A stretch of 33,359 nucleotides of DNA, taken from positions 1 through 33,359 of the forward strand of contig JAJPXY010000042.1 in the NCBI GenBank assembly GCA_021205205.1, in the 5' to 3' direction. Made by a program: the position numbers and the translations under genes. Positions within the stretch are counted from its first letter, which is position 1, and each line of letters opens with the position of its first letter. Of the stretch, positions 1 through 8,726 are shown in pieces. The notes beneath the pieces were generated by a model that had not been told where the DNA came from, did no database searches, and worked only from the letters and a program-made list of their open reading frames with translations. Source of the DNA: Clostridiales bacterium. Its GTDB lineage: Bacteria > Bacillota > Clostridia > Oscillospirales > Oscillospiraceae.

Positions 1-70
1 TGTAGGGGCGGCCCGTGGCCGCCCTGGGTAAGCAGGTGGTTCCTGCGGGCGGCCAAGGGCCGCCCCTACA
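1..70. repeat. Palindromic intergenic repeat, copy A (24-bp arms, 22-nt loop)
   Basis: TGTAGGGGCGGCCCGTGGCCGCCC-TGGGTAAGCAGGTGGTTCCTGC-GGGCGGCCAAGGGCCGCCCCTACA. The arms have one mismatch. Same family as 5833, 16619, 18535 and 33199. Confidence 0.95.
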
Positions 71-136
71 GGGTGTGCGAATGAGCGGTCATATTCCGAA
101 CAGTCCCCCCACGGCGAACACGGCTGGACTTTCGGC

Positions 137-171
137 CATTGCACACTGCACATTGCTAATTGCACATTGTC
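137..171. repeat. Heptamer-periodic tandem microrepeat (5 units)
   Basis: CATTGCA CACTGCA CATTGCT AATTGCA CATTGTC in strict 7-nt register. Confidence 0.8.
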
Positions 172-633
172 TTAAGTACGCGCTCTGCGGAAATAATCCC
201 GCACGGCCACCCAGTCATCCACCAGGTTGACCAGCACCGCCTCCCGGCTGTGGGGCGCGTGGCGGGACACCGGCCACATATGGGAGAGGATGATGTTCTC
301 CTCCTTGGCTGTCAGGTCGGTGATCTGCCGGGCGTTGGCCGCGGCCTCCTCCGGGTGGTTGAGGATGACCCAGCCCCGGTACCCGGCGGGGCGGCAGGTC
401 CTGTCGTGGTAAAAGAGGTCGTGAAGCATGGCGGCCCGAGCGGTGGCGCGTTCGTCCAGGCCCAGCCGCCGAGCGATGCGGTAGGAGAGCAGCGCCACCC
501 GGACGGTGTGGTCGTACCGGTTGACATTCCGGTGATGGGAATAGCGGCTGATCTGCCGCAGCTCCGGCCGGAGGGCCAGGGACCCCACCGCCTGGGTAAA
601 ATCGCTTTGCCAGTTCCAGCGTTTTTGAGCCAT
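172..633 (-). CDS. HD domain-containing phosphohydrolase
   Basis: 153 aa ORF with HD-type motifs (YDHTVRVALLSYRIA...AAMLHDLFYHD). Confidence 0.8.
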   Translation of the reverse strand: MAQKRWNWQSDFTQAVGSLALRPELRQISRYSHHRNVNRYDHTVRVALLSYRIARRLGLDERATARAAMLHDLFYHDRTCRPAGYRGWVILNHPEEAAANARQITDLTAKEENIILSHMWPVSRHAPHSREAVLVNLVDDWVAVRDYFRRART

Positions 634-675
634 AAAAAATCACCTCTGGCATTGATTATAACACAACGCCAGAGG
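634..675 (-). terminator. Inverted repeat CCTCTGGC/GCCAGAGG plus T6, between the PrsA-like gene and the HD gene and overlapping the HD-gene RBS
   Basis: Minus strand: CCTCTGGC-17 nt-GCCAGAGG-TGATTTTTT-ATG. Confidence 0.6.
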
Positions 676-718
676 TTTTGTCTGTGGGAAATTCTGAAAA
701 ATTTCTGTTACGAAATCG

Positions 719-1822
719 TTAAGACGCCTCTGCGGAGCTGTCGGCGGCCTCCTGGGCGGTGCTGACCACGGTTTGCAGCTCGGTCAGGTTCTCCAGGAAC
801 GTCTGGGCGTCCAGCTTGTCATAGGCGTTGGCCAGCTCCACCTCGGCCTCGTCGGCCCAGGTGGTCATCTGGGAGTTGAAGTCGGAGCTGATGTAGTCCT
901 CCTTCACGGTGTCCATGTCCACGTCCAGCCGCAGCAGCACGAAGTAGCCGTAGCTGGTCTGGTCGGTCATGCCCAGCTGGCCCACCTCCAGGTCGGCCAC
1001 GGACTCCTTGAAGCCGTCCACCAGGGAGTCGTCGTCGCTGTAGGAGTACTCGTCGGTGTTGCCGTCGGCGTTCTGCTCCTGGTACTCCATGAACTTCTCC
1101 AGCAGCGCGTCGCCCTCCAGCGCGCTCAGCTCGTCGTAAATCTCCTGGGCCTGGGTTTGGGCCTCGGCAACGGCGTCCTCGTCGTCCTCGTCCGCCTGAC
1201 AGAGGATGTAGCGGCAGTTATAGATGCCGTTGTCGGTGATGTAGTCCTGGAGCGTCTCATCGGTGATTTCACGCTCTCCGCCTTCTGCATAGAGCACATC
1301 CTGGAGCTTGGTGGAAAGCTGGTACTGGCGGTAAATCTCCCCCTGCTCCTCGGCGGTGGTGCAGAAGTAGAGCATGGAGTAGGTGTCCTGCAAGTCCATG
1401 TATTCCTGGACGTTGGATTCCTCATCCTCGGTCAGGGTCAGCTCGTATTCCGCTGCCTTCTGGTCCATGGTGGTGTAGCTGACCACCGCCTGATAGGCGT
1501 AGTCCAGCAGGCTGTCGGCAGCGGTGACGCCGTCGCTGACCTCGGCGGTCAGGTCCAGCGTCTCGCCATACATACTGTAATAATAGGCCATCTGGGTCTC
1601 GTAATAGGACAGCCAGTAACACAGGGAGATGGCGGAGACATCCTCGCCGTTGATGGTCATGATGACCGTGTCGTTTTTCAGCTTGCCGTCGGTCAGGTAC
1701 TTGACCTCGTCGTTGGTGGCCTTTGTGATGATCTGCTCGTCGGTCAGCTCGCCGCCGCAGCCGGTCAGCAGGGACATTGCCAGGGCCAGGCAAAGCCCCA
1801 GCGCAAGAATACGTTTTTTCAT
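719..1822 (-). CDS. Lipoprotein, PrsA/SurA-like foldase (peptidylprolyl isomerase type)
   Basis: Lipobox signal MKKRILALGLCLALAMSLLTGCGG at the internal Met (1822) and SurA/PrsA-like layout. The upstream ORF extension is unlikely to be real. Confidence 0.65.
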   Translation of the reverse strand: MKKRILALGLCLALAMSLLTGCGGELTDEQIITKATNDEVKYLTDGKLKNDTVIMTINGEDVSAISLCYWLSYYETQMAYYYSMYGETLDLTAEVSDGVTAADSLLDYAYQAVVSYTTMDQKAAEYELTLTEDEESNVQEYMDLQDTYSMLYFCTTAEEQGEIYRQYQLSTKLQDVLYAEGGEREITDETLQDYITDNGIYNCRYILCQADEDDEDAVAEAQTQAQEIYDELSALEGDALLEKFMEYQEQNADGNTDEYSYSDDDSLVDGFKESVADLEVGQLGMTDQTSYGYFVLLRLDVDMDTVKEDYISSDFNSQMTTWADEAEVELANAYDKLDAQTFLENLTELQTVVSTAQEAADSSAEAS

Positions 1823-1898
1823 TGGAATCCTCCTAAAAATAGATACGCGAAATATGCGAAAGGAAATCAAATCGAGTCTCAGGCAACAAGGCACCGTC

Positions 1899-3890
1899 TC
1901 AATTTTCTTCCGTCTCGTTGAAATAGGCGCTGATGGCGGCGTTCAGCCGCCGCATAGTCTCCTTCACGGTGGTATCCCGCAGCTGTGCCCCCGCCGCGTT
2001 GCCGTTGCCGCCGCCGCCCAGGGTCTCCAAAATCACCTGTACGTTGATTTCGCCGGAGCTGCGGCCGGAGATGTTGACACATTCATCGTCGGCGTAGACC
2101 ACGAAGGAGGCCTCCACCCCCTGGACGTTCAGCAGCTCATCCGCCGCCTGGGCGGCCACGATGCGGTCCACTGACTGCAAACAGGAGGCCACGGCCACCC
2201 CTTTGTGGACGAAGGTGGCGTCCTTGAGGACTTCATAGCGGAGGATGGTGCGGCTCAGGTCGTTTTGGAACAGCTTGCGGACCTCGGTGGTGTCCGCCCC
2301 GCAGCGGCGCAGGAAGGCCGCCGCCTCGAAGGTGCGCCCGCCGGTGCGCAGGGTGAAGTTCTTGGTGTCCAGCTCGATGCCGGCCAGCAGGGCCTCGGCC
2401 TCCACCCGTTTCAGGTCGCTGGGGTCGATGGAGTATTGGATCAGCTCCGTCACCAGCTCCGAGGCGGAGGAGGCATAAGGCTCGTGGTAGTTCAGCACGG
2501 CGTTGGAGATATAGTCCGCCGCCCGGCGGTGGTGGTCGATGACGGCCACCTTCCGGCAGGCGTTCAGCAGCGGCTGGGAGATGACCTGGTCGGGGCGGTT
2601 GGTGTCCACCACCACCAGCAGCGTCTCCTCGTTGACCCGGCCCAGCGCTTCCTCCGGGGAGACAAAGACCGTCTCATACCCCTTTTCTTTTTCCAGCACT
2701 CTGGTCATCACCGTGCCGGGGACGACCTTGTCCTCCTGGACGATATGGACCTCCACTCCCTTTTTCCGGGCGATGGCGGCCACGCCTGCGGCGGCGCCCA
2801 CCGCGTCCAGATCCGCGTGGTGGTGGCCCATTACGTAAATCAGGGGGGAGGACAGGATCAGCTCCTCCAGGGCGTTGGCCATGACCCGGCTCTTGACCTT
2901 GGTGCGGCGCTCCTGCTCCTTGGAACGGCCCCCGTGGAACTCGAAGTCGAAGCGGTTCTTGATGACCACCTGGTCCCCGCCCCGGCTCAGGGCCATCTCC
3001 ATGGCCAGGGCCGCATAGCGGAACATCTCGTCGAAGGAGCCGTCCCGGCCGATGCCGATGGACAGGGAGGCGGAGATGCCGTTGGGGCTGACCACGCTGT
3101 GGACGGTGTCCAGCGCGGAGAAGCGGTTCTGCTTCATCTGGTCCAGATACTGTTCCTCCATCAGGAACAGGTAGCGGTCCCGGTCGTACCGGCACAGGAA
3201 GCCGTTGCAGCCGTCCACCCACAGGTTCAGCTCCCGCTCCACGGCGGCCCGGAGGTTGCTGCGGTCGCTGTCCGGGATGTTGCGGATCAGCTCCTCGTAG
3301 TTGTCGATGATGATGATAAAGACCAGGGGCCTGGTGGCGTAGAACCGCTCCCGGATGTCCGCCAGGTCGGTAATGTCGATCCAGTAGGTGGTGGCCAGGG
3401 CGTCCCGCTCCTCGCTGCTTCGGGTGGCCAGGCTGCCAAAGACCATGTACCGCCGTCCGTGGACGCTGTACTCCACCGGGGACATGGTCTCCCCGTCCAG
3501 CAGCCACTGGGCGTCGAACTCCGGCGCGGCCATGGTGATGCGCACGTCGGCCAGGTGCTCCCGCCGCCCGGTGACCTCCAGAAAGCGGTCGTTGCTCCAG
3601 ATGACCTCGCCGCTCTCCGGCCGAAAGACCACCATGGGAAAGGGGGAGTCCAGCAGGGAGTTCTTCCCCGCCCGGCTCAGGCTCTGGATGGTCTCGGCGA
3701 TGATGGCGTCGGCCCTGTGCTTGCGCCGGTGCCGGGTGACCAGGATAAAGACCAGCAGCAGCGTGGCGGCGACCAGCTCCGCCAGGCCCAGGAAGGGGGA
3801 CACGCAGAGCGTCAGCAGAGAAAACAGGTACAAAAGGGCAAAGGTGACCTTTAGATGTGGCTCAAAAAGTTTATTCAGCGAATCGGACAA
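1899..3890 (-). CDS. gdpP: GdpP/YybT-family DHH phosphoesterase (c-di-AMP phosphodiesterase-like)
   Basis: N-terminal TM helices, PAS/degenerate GGDEF region, DHH motifs (GHHHADLDAVG, VVVDTNRP, VIDHHRR) and a DHHA1 tail. Confidence 0.85.
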   Translation of the reverse strand: MSDSLNKLFEPHLKVTFALLYLFSLLTLCVSPFLGLAELVAATLLLVFILVTRHRRKHRADAIIAETIQSLSRAGKNSLLDSPFPMVVFRPESGEVIWSNDRFLEVTGRREHLADVRITMAAPEFDAQWLLDGETMSPVEYSVHGRRYMVFGSLATRSSEERDALATTYWIDITDLADIRERFYATRPLVFIIIIDNYEELIRNIPDSDRSNLRAAVERELNLWVDGCNGFLCRYDRDRYLFLMEEQYLDQMKQNRFSALDTVHSVVSPNGISASLSIGIGRDGSFDEMFRYAALAMEMALSRGGDQVVIKNRFDFEFHGGRSKEQERRTKVKSRVMANALEELILSSPLIYVMGHHHADLDAVGAAAGVAAIARKKGVEVHIVQEDKVVPGTVMTRVLEKEKGYETVFVSPEEALGRVNEETLLVVVDTNRPDQVISQPLLNACRKVAVIDHHRRAADYISNAVLNYHEPYASSASELVTELIQYSIDPSDLKRVEAEALLAGIELDTKNFTLRTGGRTFEAAAFLRRCGADTTEVRKLFQNDLSRTILRYEVLKDATFVHKGVAVASCLQSVDRIVAAQAADELLNVQGVEASFVVYADDECVNISGRSSGEINVQVILETLGGGGNGNAAGAQLRDTTVKETMRRLNAAISAYFNETEEN

Positions 3891-4139
3891 GCACTCCGCC
3901 CCCTTTCGCGGGAAAAATCAGGCTGCAACACAAATGGTGTTTGAAGGTCAAAGGCCATTATAGCAAATCGGCGGACAAAACACAACCGAAAACCGGTTTT
4001 TTTCCAAGTTTACTGGCAGAGGAAGGGGGAAGCCGTGAAATAATTCCTGCGTTTTGCGAAAAAACGCCTCATTTCCTGCAAAACTGCGTGCAAAAGGGGA
4101 GAACTCCCGCCGCCGGTGGAAAAAAAGAAGGGGATACCC

Positions 4140-4168
4140 TTGCGAACCGGTGGGAAATCCGTTACAAT
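4140..4168 (+). promoter_or_regulatory. sigmaA-type promoter upstream of lysA
   Basis: TTGCGA-17 nt-TACAAT. Confidence 0.6.
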
Positions 4169-4229
4169 AGAAACTGATATTCGTTCTCGGATAGAATCAT
4201 CTGATCTGCAACAGCTAGGAGAGAGAGAA

Positions 4230-5486
4230 ATGAAAACACCCTTTGTCACCAGGGACCAGCTGGAGGCCATCTGCCAGACCTACCCCACCCCCTTCCACAT
4301 CTATGACGAGGCGGGCATCCGTGCCACCGCCCGGGCGGTGAACAAAGCCTTCGCGTGGAACGAGGGCTTCCGGGAATACTTCGCCGTAAAGGCCACCCCC
4401 ACCCCCCAGATCTTGAAGATTTTGCGGGAGGAGGGCTGCGGTGTGGACTGCTCCTCCCTGACCGAGCTGATGATGAGCGAGCGGTGCGGCTTCCAGGGGG
4501 AGGAGATCATGTTCTCCTCCAACGAGACCCCCGCCGAGGAATTCGTCAAGGCTAACGAGCTGGGGGCCATCATCAACCTGGACGACTTCACCCACATCGA
4601 CTTCCTCAAGGACACCATCGGGTATATCCCGGAGACCATTTCCTGCCGCTACAACCCCGGCGGAGTGTTCCAGCTGGGGGAGAGCAAAGAGGGCTTCCAG
4701 GTGATGGACAACCCCGGCGACGCCAAGTACGGCATGACCAAGCCCCAGCTCTTTGAGGCGTTCCGGAAATTGCAGGGCATGGGGGCCAAGCACTTCGGCA
4801 TCCACGCCTTCCTGGCCTCCAACACCATCTCCAACGACTACTACCCCGCCCTGGCGGGCCAGCTCTTCCAGCTGGCGGTGGAGCTGAAGGAGGCCACCGG
4901 AGCCGACATCCGCTTCATCAACCTGTCCGGCGGCGTGGGTGTCCCCTACCGCCCGGAGCATCCCGCCAACGACATCGCCGTCATCGGGGAGGGCGTCCAC
5001 AAGAAGTTCGACGAGATTTTGGTCCCTGCCGGCATGGGCAGCGTCCGCCTCTGCACCGAAATGGGCCGGTTCATGCTGTCCCCCAACGGCCACCTGGTCA
5101 CCCGGGCCATCCACGAGAAGCACACTTATAAGGAGTATATCGGCGTGGACGCCTGCGCCGCCAACCTGATGCGCCCCGCCATCTACGGGGCCTATCACCA
5201 CATCACCGTCATGGGTAAGGAAAACGCCCCCTGCGACCACAAGTACGACGTGGTGGGTAGTCTGTGCGAGAACAACGACAAGTTCGCCGTGGACCGGATG
5301 CTGCCCAAAATCGACCGGGGCGACCTGTTGGTCATCCACGACACCGGCGCCCACGGCTTCTCCATGGGCTACAACTACAATGGCCGTCTGCGCTCGGCGG
5401 AGCTGCTGCTCCAGGAGGACGGCAGCGTGCGGATGATGCGCCGGGCGGAGACGCCGGAGGACTATTTTGCCACGCTGGTTTGGTAA
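4230..5486 (+). CDS. lysA: Diaminopimelate decarboxylase family PLP enzyme
   Basis: Start at 4230 after AGGAGAGAGAGAA. EYFAVKATPTPQIL, NLSGGVGVPYRPE and GAHGFSMGYNYNGRLRSAE are typical of LysA-like decarboxylases. Confidence 0.85.
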   Translation: MKTPFVTRDQLEAICQTYPTPFHIYDEAGIRATARAVNKAFAWNEGFREYFAVKATPTPQILKILREEGCGVDCSSLTELMMSERCGFQGEEIMFSSNETPAEEFVKANELGAIINLDDFTHIDFLKDTIGYIPETISCRYNPGGVFQLGESKEGFQVMDNPGDAKYGMTKPQLFEAFRKLQGMGAKHFGIHAFLASNTISNDYYPALAGQLFQLAVELKEATGADIRFINLSGGVGVPYRPEHPANDIAVIGEGVHKKFDEILVPAGMGSVRLCTEMGRFMLSPNGHLVTRAIHEKHTYKEYIGVDACAANLMRPAIYGAYHHITVMGKENAPCDHKYDVVGSLCENNDKFAVDRMLPKIDRGDLLVIHDTGAHGFSMGYNYNGRLRSAELLLQEDGSVRMMRRAETPEDYFATLVW

Positions 5487-5498
5487 AGCAGTTTTCGT

Positions 5499-5526
5499 GG
5501 CTAGTGGTTAGTGAGTAGCGGCTAGT
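5499..5526. repeat. Heptamer-periodic tandem microrepeat (4 units)
   Basis: GGCTAGT GGTTAGT GAGTAGC GGCTAGT. Confidence 0.75.
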
Positions 5527-5599
5527 ATTTGACATCTGACCAGCACCTTTGCCCAGCATTGCACAAGTTTTCCACAGAGAACTTTCTTTTTACTACTGA

Positions 5600-5782
5600 C
5601 CACCCCTCTTGCCTCCCCTGTGAAGCGCTGGCCGAATGGCCAATTCCTCTTTAGCGCAAATGCAGGGAGCTATGGCCTTTAGGCCACGCGAGTCGCAAAG
5701 GGCCGGGAGGGGCGAAGCCCCGGAAGTGCCGCTTGACGGCGGAGGGGGACCGCCGCCTTTCGGCGGTGGTGGAGGGGTTCCT
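5600..5782. repeat. Mosaic intergenic repeat (module family 2, copy 1)
   Basis: Contains CGGAAGTGCCGCTTGACGGCGGAGG (5721-5745), also at 29042-29066. A CCGCCGCCTTTCGGCGGTGGTGGAGGGGTT module recurs inverted at 28982. Confidence 0.75.
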
Positions 5783-5832
5783 GCCACATGGTTGAAAAAT
5801 TAGGCTACTCAATCCCATTCCCACCCGGCTCC

Positions 5833-5902
5833 TGTAGGGGCGGCCCTTGGCCGCCCTGGGTAAGCAGGTGGTTCCTGCGGGCGGCCACGGGCCGCCACTA
5901 CA
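5833..5902. repeat. Palindromic intergenic repeat, copy B
   Basis: Same 70-bp layout and identical loop as copy A. Arms are mixed (CTTGG left, CCACGG right). Confidence 0.95.
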
Positions 5903-5974
5903 CAAGTTTGGTGTAAATCGGGACAATATGCAGACATTTCCCACAGAAATTCCACCCAAAAGGAGGACACCCCC

Positions 5975-6778
5975 ATGTTTCTAGCGGACACTCATATGCA
6001 CTCCGCCGCCTCCTTTGACAGCACCGCCCCCCGCCGGGAGATGGCGCGGGCGGCGGCGGCGCAGGGGCTGAACCTGATTTGCTTCACCGACCACCATGAC
6101 GTGATCGACGGAAAGAGTCAGCTCTGCCCCACCTTCGACTGGCCCACGGCCCGTGCGGAGCATCAGGCGGCGCTGGCGGAGCATCTGCCCGGCCTGGAGC
6201 TGTGCTATGGGCTGGAGCTGGGCAACGCCTTCGGGGACTGGGACGCCGCGGAAAACTACCTGAAAGAGCCGGGGCTGGATTATGTCATCGGCTCCGTCCA
6301 CAACACCGGCAAAGCCCTGGGGTATCTGGATTACTATTACCAGCACTACACCCCGGAGCTGGCCGCGTCCCATCTGGAGGACTACTTTGCCTCCATGCTG
6401 GAGCTGGTGGAGTGGGGCAAGTTCGACTCCTTGGGCCACATCCCCTATCCCCTCCGCTATATGCGGGACCGGGACGGCTGTGACGTAGGGCTTGGCCCCT
6501 GGTGGGACCAAATCGACGCGATTTTGCGACAAATCGTTTCCTCCGGCATCGCTCTGGAGGTGAACACCAAGGGATTCCGTCAGGCCCGGGGAGACTACGC
6601 CGCCCTGCTGGAGCGCTACCGGGAGCTGGGGGGCGAGATGGTCACCTGCGGCGGAGACGCCCACCGCCCCGCGGAGGTGGGGGTCGCCATTCGAGAGGGA
6701 TACGAACTGATCCGGGAGAAAGGGTTCCGCTATGTGACCGTTTTCCGGCGCAGGAAGCCGGACTTGATCCCGTTGTAG
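5975..6778 (+). CDS. PHP domain phosphatase, HisJ-type histidinol-phosphatase
   Basis: DTHMHSAASFD, CFTDHHD, IGSVHN and GGDAHRPAEVG motifs. Confidence 0.85.
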   Translation: MFLADTHMHSAASFDSTAPRREMARAAAAQGLNLICFTDHHDVIDGKSQLCPTFDWPTARAEHQAALAEHLPGLELCYGLELGNAFGDWDAAENYLKEPGLDYVIGSVHNTGKALGYLDYYYQHYTPELAASHLEDYFASMLELVEWGKFDSLGHIPYPLRYMRDRDGCDVGLGPWWDQIDAILRQIVSSGIALEVNTKGFRQARGDYAALLERYRELGGEMVTCGGDAHRPAEVGVAIREGYELIREKGFRYVTVFRRRKPDLIPL

Positions 6779-6790
6779 GAGGAATACGGT

Positions 6791-7633
6791 ATGAGAGAAG
6801 TACAGTACACAGAAATCGTCTCCGCCGTCCGGGACCTGTGCATCGAGGCCAACTGCAACCTCCCCGCCGACGTGCGGGAGCGCATCTGCGCCGCCTGCCA
6901 GGCGGAGGAGTCCCCGGTGGGGCAGTCCATCCTCAGCGACCTGGTGGAGAACTTCACCTTCGCCGGGGAGAAGCGGCTGCCCATCTGTCAGGACACGGGC
7001 ATGGCCATCGTGTTCATCGACCTGGGCCAGGAGGTCCACATCACCGGCGGCCTGCTGACCGACGCGGTGAACGAGGGCGTGAGCAAGGGCTATACCGAGG
7101 GCTTTTTGCGTAAAAGCGTGGTGGGAGACCCCCTCCGCCGGGTGAACACCGACGACAACACCCCCGCCGTGCTGCACCTGCGGCTGGTGGAGGGCGACAG
7201 GGTGGACATCACCGTGGCCCCCAAGGGGGCGGGCAGCGAGAACATGACCTCTCTGAAAATGCTCAAGCCCTCCTGCACCCAGGAGCAGGTGGAGGACGCC
7301 ATTGTCCAGGCGGTGTCCGACGCCGGTTCCAACCCCTGCCCGCCGGTGGTGGTTGGGGTCGGTCTGGGCGGCAACGCGGAGCAGGCCGCCATCGCGGCGA
7401 AGCGGGCGCTGCTGCGGCCCCTGGATGAGCAAAACGGCGACCCCCTCTATGCCGAGATGGAGCAGCGCATTTTGGAACGGGTGAACCGGCTGGGCATCGG
7501 CCCCCAGGGGCTGGGCGGCACCACCACTGCTCTGGCGGTGTCCATCATTCCCCAGCCCACCCATATCGCGCAAATGCCCTGCTGCGTGAATCTGTGCTGC
7601 CATGTGTGCAGACACGCGCGGCGGGTGCTTTGA
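6791..7633 (+). CDS. fumA: Fumarate hydratase (class I, Fe-S) alpha subunit
   Basis: LPICQDTGMAIVFIDLGQ, GAGSENMTSLKML, GVGLGGNAEQAA and GGTTTALAV motifs. C-terminus appears complete. Confidence 0.85.
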   Translation: MREVQYTEIVSAVRDLCIEANCNLPADVRERICAACQAEESPVGQSILSDLVENFTFAGEKRLPICQDTGMAIVFIDLGQEVHITGGLLTDAVNEGVSKGYTEGFLRKSVVGDPLRRVNTDDNTPAVLHLRLVEGDRVDITVAPKGAGSENMTSLKMLKPSCTQEQVEDAIVQAVSDAGSNPCPPVVVGVGLGGNAEQAAIAAKRALLRPLDEQNGDPLYAEMEQRILERVNRLGIGPQGLGGTTTALAVSIIPQPTHIAQMPCCVNLCCHVCRHARRVL

Positions 7634-7643
7634 GGATAAGGAC

Positions 7644-8414
7644 ATGGATACATCTCTTGATTTCAGTTTAGCGAACGGATATAAGAGTAAAGCGCAGATT
7701 GCACGGGTCTTAACTGAGACTTGGACAGCGGAACATATGTACTGTCCTGTGTGTGGGTGGCCTTCCATCATCAAATTCCCTAACAATCGAGCAGTTGCAG
7801 ATTTTTACTGCCCAAATTGTAAAAACCAATTTGAGCAAAAAAGCAAGAACGGGCCATTTGGAGCCAAAATCGCAGACGGTGCTTATACCACCTTCATTCA
7901 AAGAATCAGCAGCAATGACAACCCTGACTTTCTATTGATGAGTTACTCTCTGGAGAAAATGACGGTTGAAAGCATGGTTTTTGTACCCAAATTTTTCTTT
8001 GTTCCAGAACTGTTAGAAAAAAGAAAACCCCTGTCGGAAATCGCACGTCGGGCTGGTTGGGTCGGATGTAATATTCTGTTTGAAAAAATACCATCTCAGG
8101 GGAGGATTCCAATTGTTGAAAATCAAACCCCACTCAATAAGGATGATGTCCTGCACCGAGTCAGCCAGGCCCAAAAATTCAGAACAAATGATATTTCAAC
8201 ACGAGGATGGTTATTGGATACACTGAATTGTATTAACTCTATCGAATCCAATGTCTTTACGTTGGAAATGGTTTACCAATTTGAAGGGGACTTGGCGATA
8301 AAACACCCCAGCAACCATAATATACGTGCAAAACTCAGGCAGCAACTCCAGCAGCTTCGTGACCGCGGAGTAATTGCTTTTTTAGGAAACGGGCGTTATC
8401 GCAAGAACCTCTAA
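7644..8414 (+). CDS. DpnI-like methyl-directed type II restriction endonuclease (Dam-replacing family)
   Basis: Resembles remembered DpnI sequence along its length: YKSKAQIARVLTETW, YCPVCG, NNRAVADFYCPNCKNQFEQKSKNGPFGAKIADGAY, ARRAGWVGCNI, RGWLLDTLNCI, IRAKLRQQLQQLRDRGVIAFLGNGRYRK. AT-rich relative to flanks. Confidence 0.9.
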   Translation: MDTSLDFSLANGYKSKAQIARVLTETWTAEHMYCPVCGWPSIIKFPNNRAVADFYCPNCKNQFEQKSKNGPFGAKIADGAYTTFIQRISSNDNPDFLLMSYSLEKMTVESMVFVPKFFFVPELLEKRKPLSEIARRAGWVGCNILFEKIPSQGRIPIVENQTPLNKDDVLHRVSQAQKFRTNDISTRGWLLDTLNCINSIESNVFTLEMVYQFEGDLAIKHPSNHNIRAKLRQQLQQLRDRGVIAFLGNGRYRKNL

Positions 8415-8422
8415 AATTATAA

Positions 8423-8626
8423 TGCAGATGTATTTTATCTCACCGTATTTTTAACAAGGTGCTGCGGTTCTACTTTCGCTGCGGTGTTATGCCGTCAAAG
8501 AATGAGGTCGTTGCTATTATGAATGAATTTAGTGTATATCGGGTGCAGAGTGACGTAACGTTTGAACGACGTGCTTCGACAATCAAAGGCTGGATAAACT
8601 GGATTGTTTCGCTTATCAACGAGTAG
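8423..8626 (+). pseudogene. Orphan C-terminal fragment of an unidentified protein (RRASTIKGWINWI tail)
   Basis: Open from the stop at 8420 to TAG at 8624: ...FNKVLRFYFRCGVMPSKNEVVAIMNEFSVYRVQSDVTFERRASTIKGWINWIVSLINE*. Reads like a wHTH-type C-terminal tail without a plausible N-terminus. Confidence 0.45.
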
Positions 8627-8667
8627 CAACAAGAAAAACAGCTTATAACAATATTGAGAAAACGCAA

Positions 8668-8715
8668 ACTCCCCATCCGAACACGGGCTCCCACCTGCGT
8701 CCGGACGGGGATTTT
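8668..8715. terminator. Hairpin terminator between the island and the DUF1294 gene
   Basis: CCCCATCCG...CGGACGGGG followed by ATTTTT. Confidence 0.7.
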
Positions 8716-8726
8716 TCACATTCTTT

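Noticed and set aside
773-3854. Long plus-strand ORFs 773-1921 and 2205-3854
   Set aside because: Antisense shadow frames of the PrsA-like and gdpP genes in GC-rich DNA; translations are low-complexity and resemble no family.
3891-4229. Lysine riboswitch upstream of lysA
   Set aside because: No L-box conserved elements recognised; the predicted TSS leaves only a ~55-nt leader.
4215-5354. Minus-strand ORF opposite lysA
   Set aside because: Shadow ORF; the sense strand encodes a clear decarboxylase.
5981-7786. 601-aa minus-strand ORF across the PHP gene and fumA
   Set aside because: Overlaps two well-supported plus-strand genes; His/Gln/Gly-rich shadow translation.
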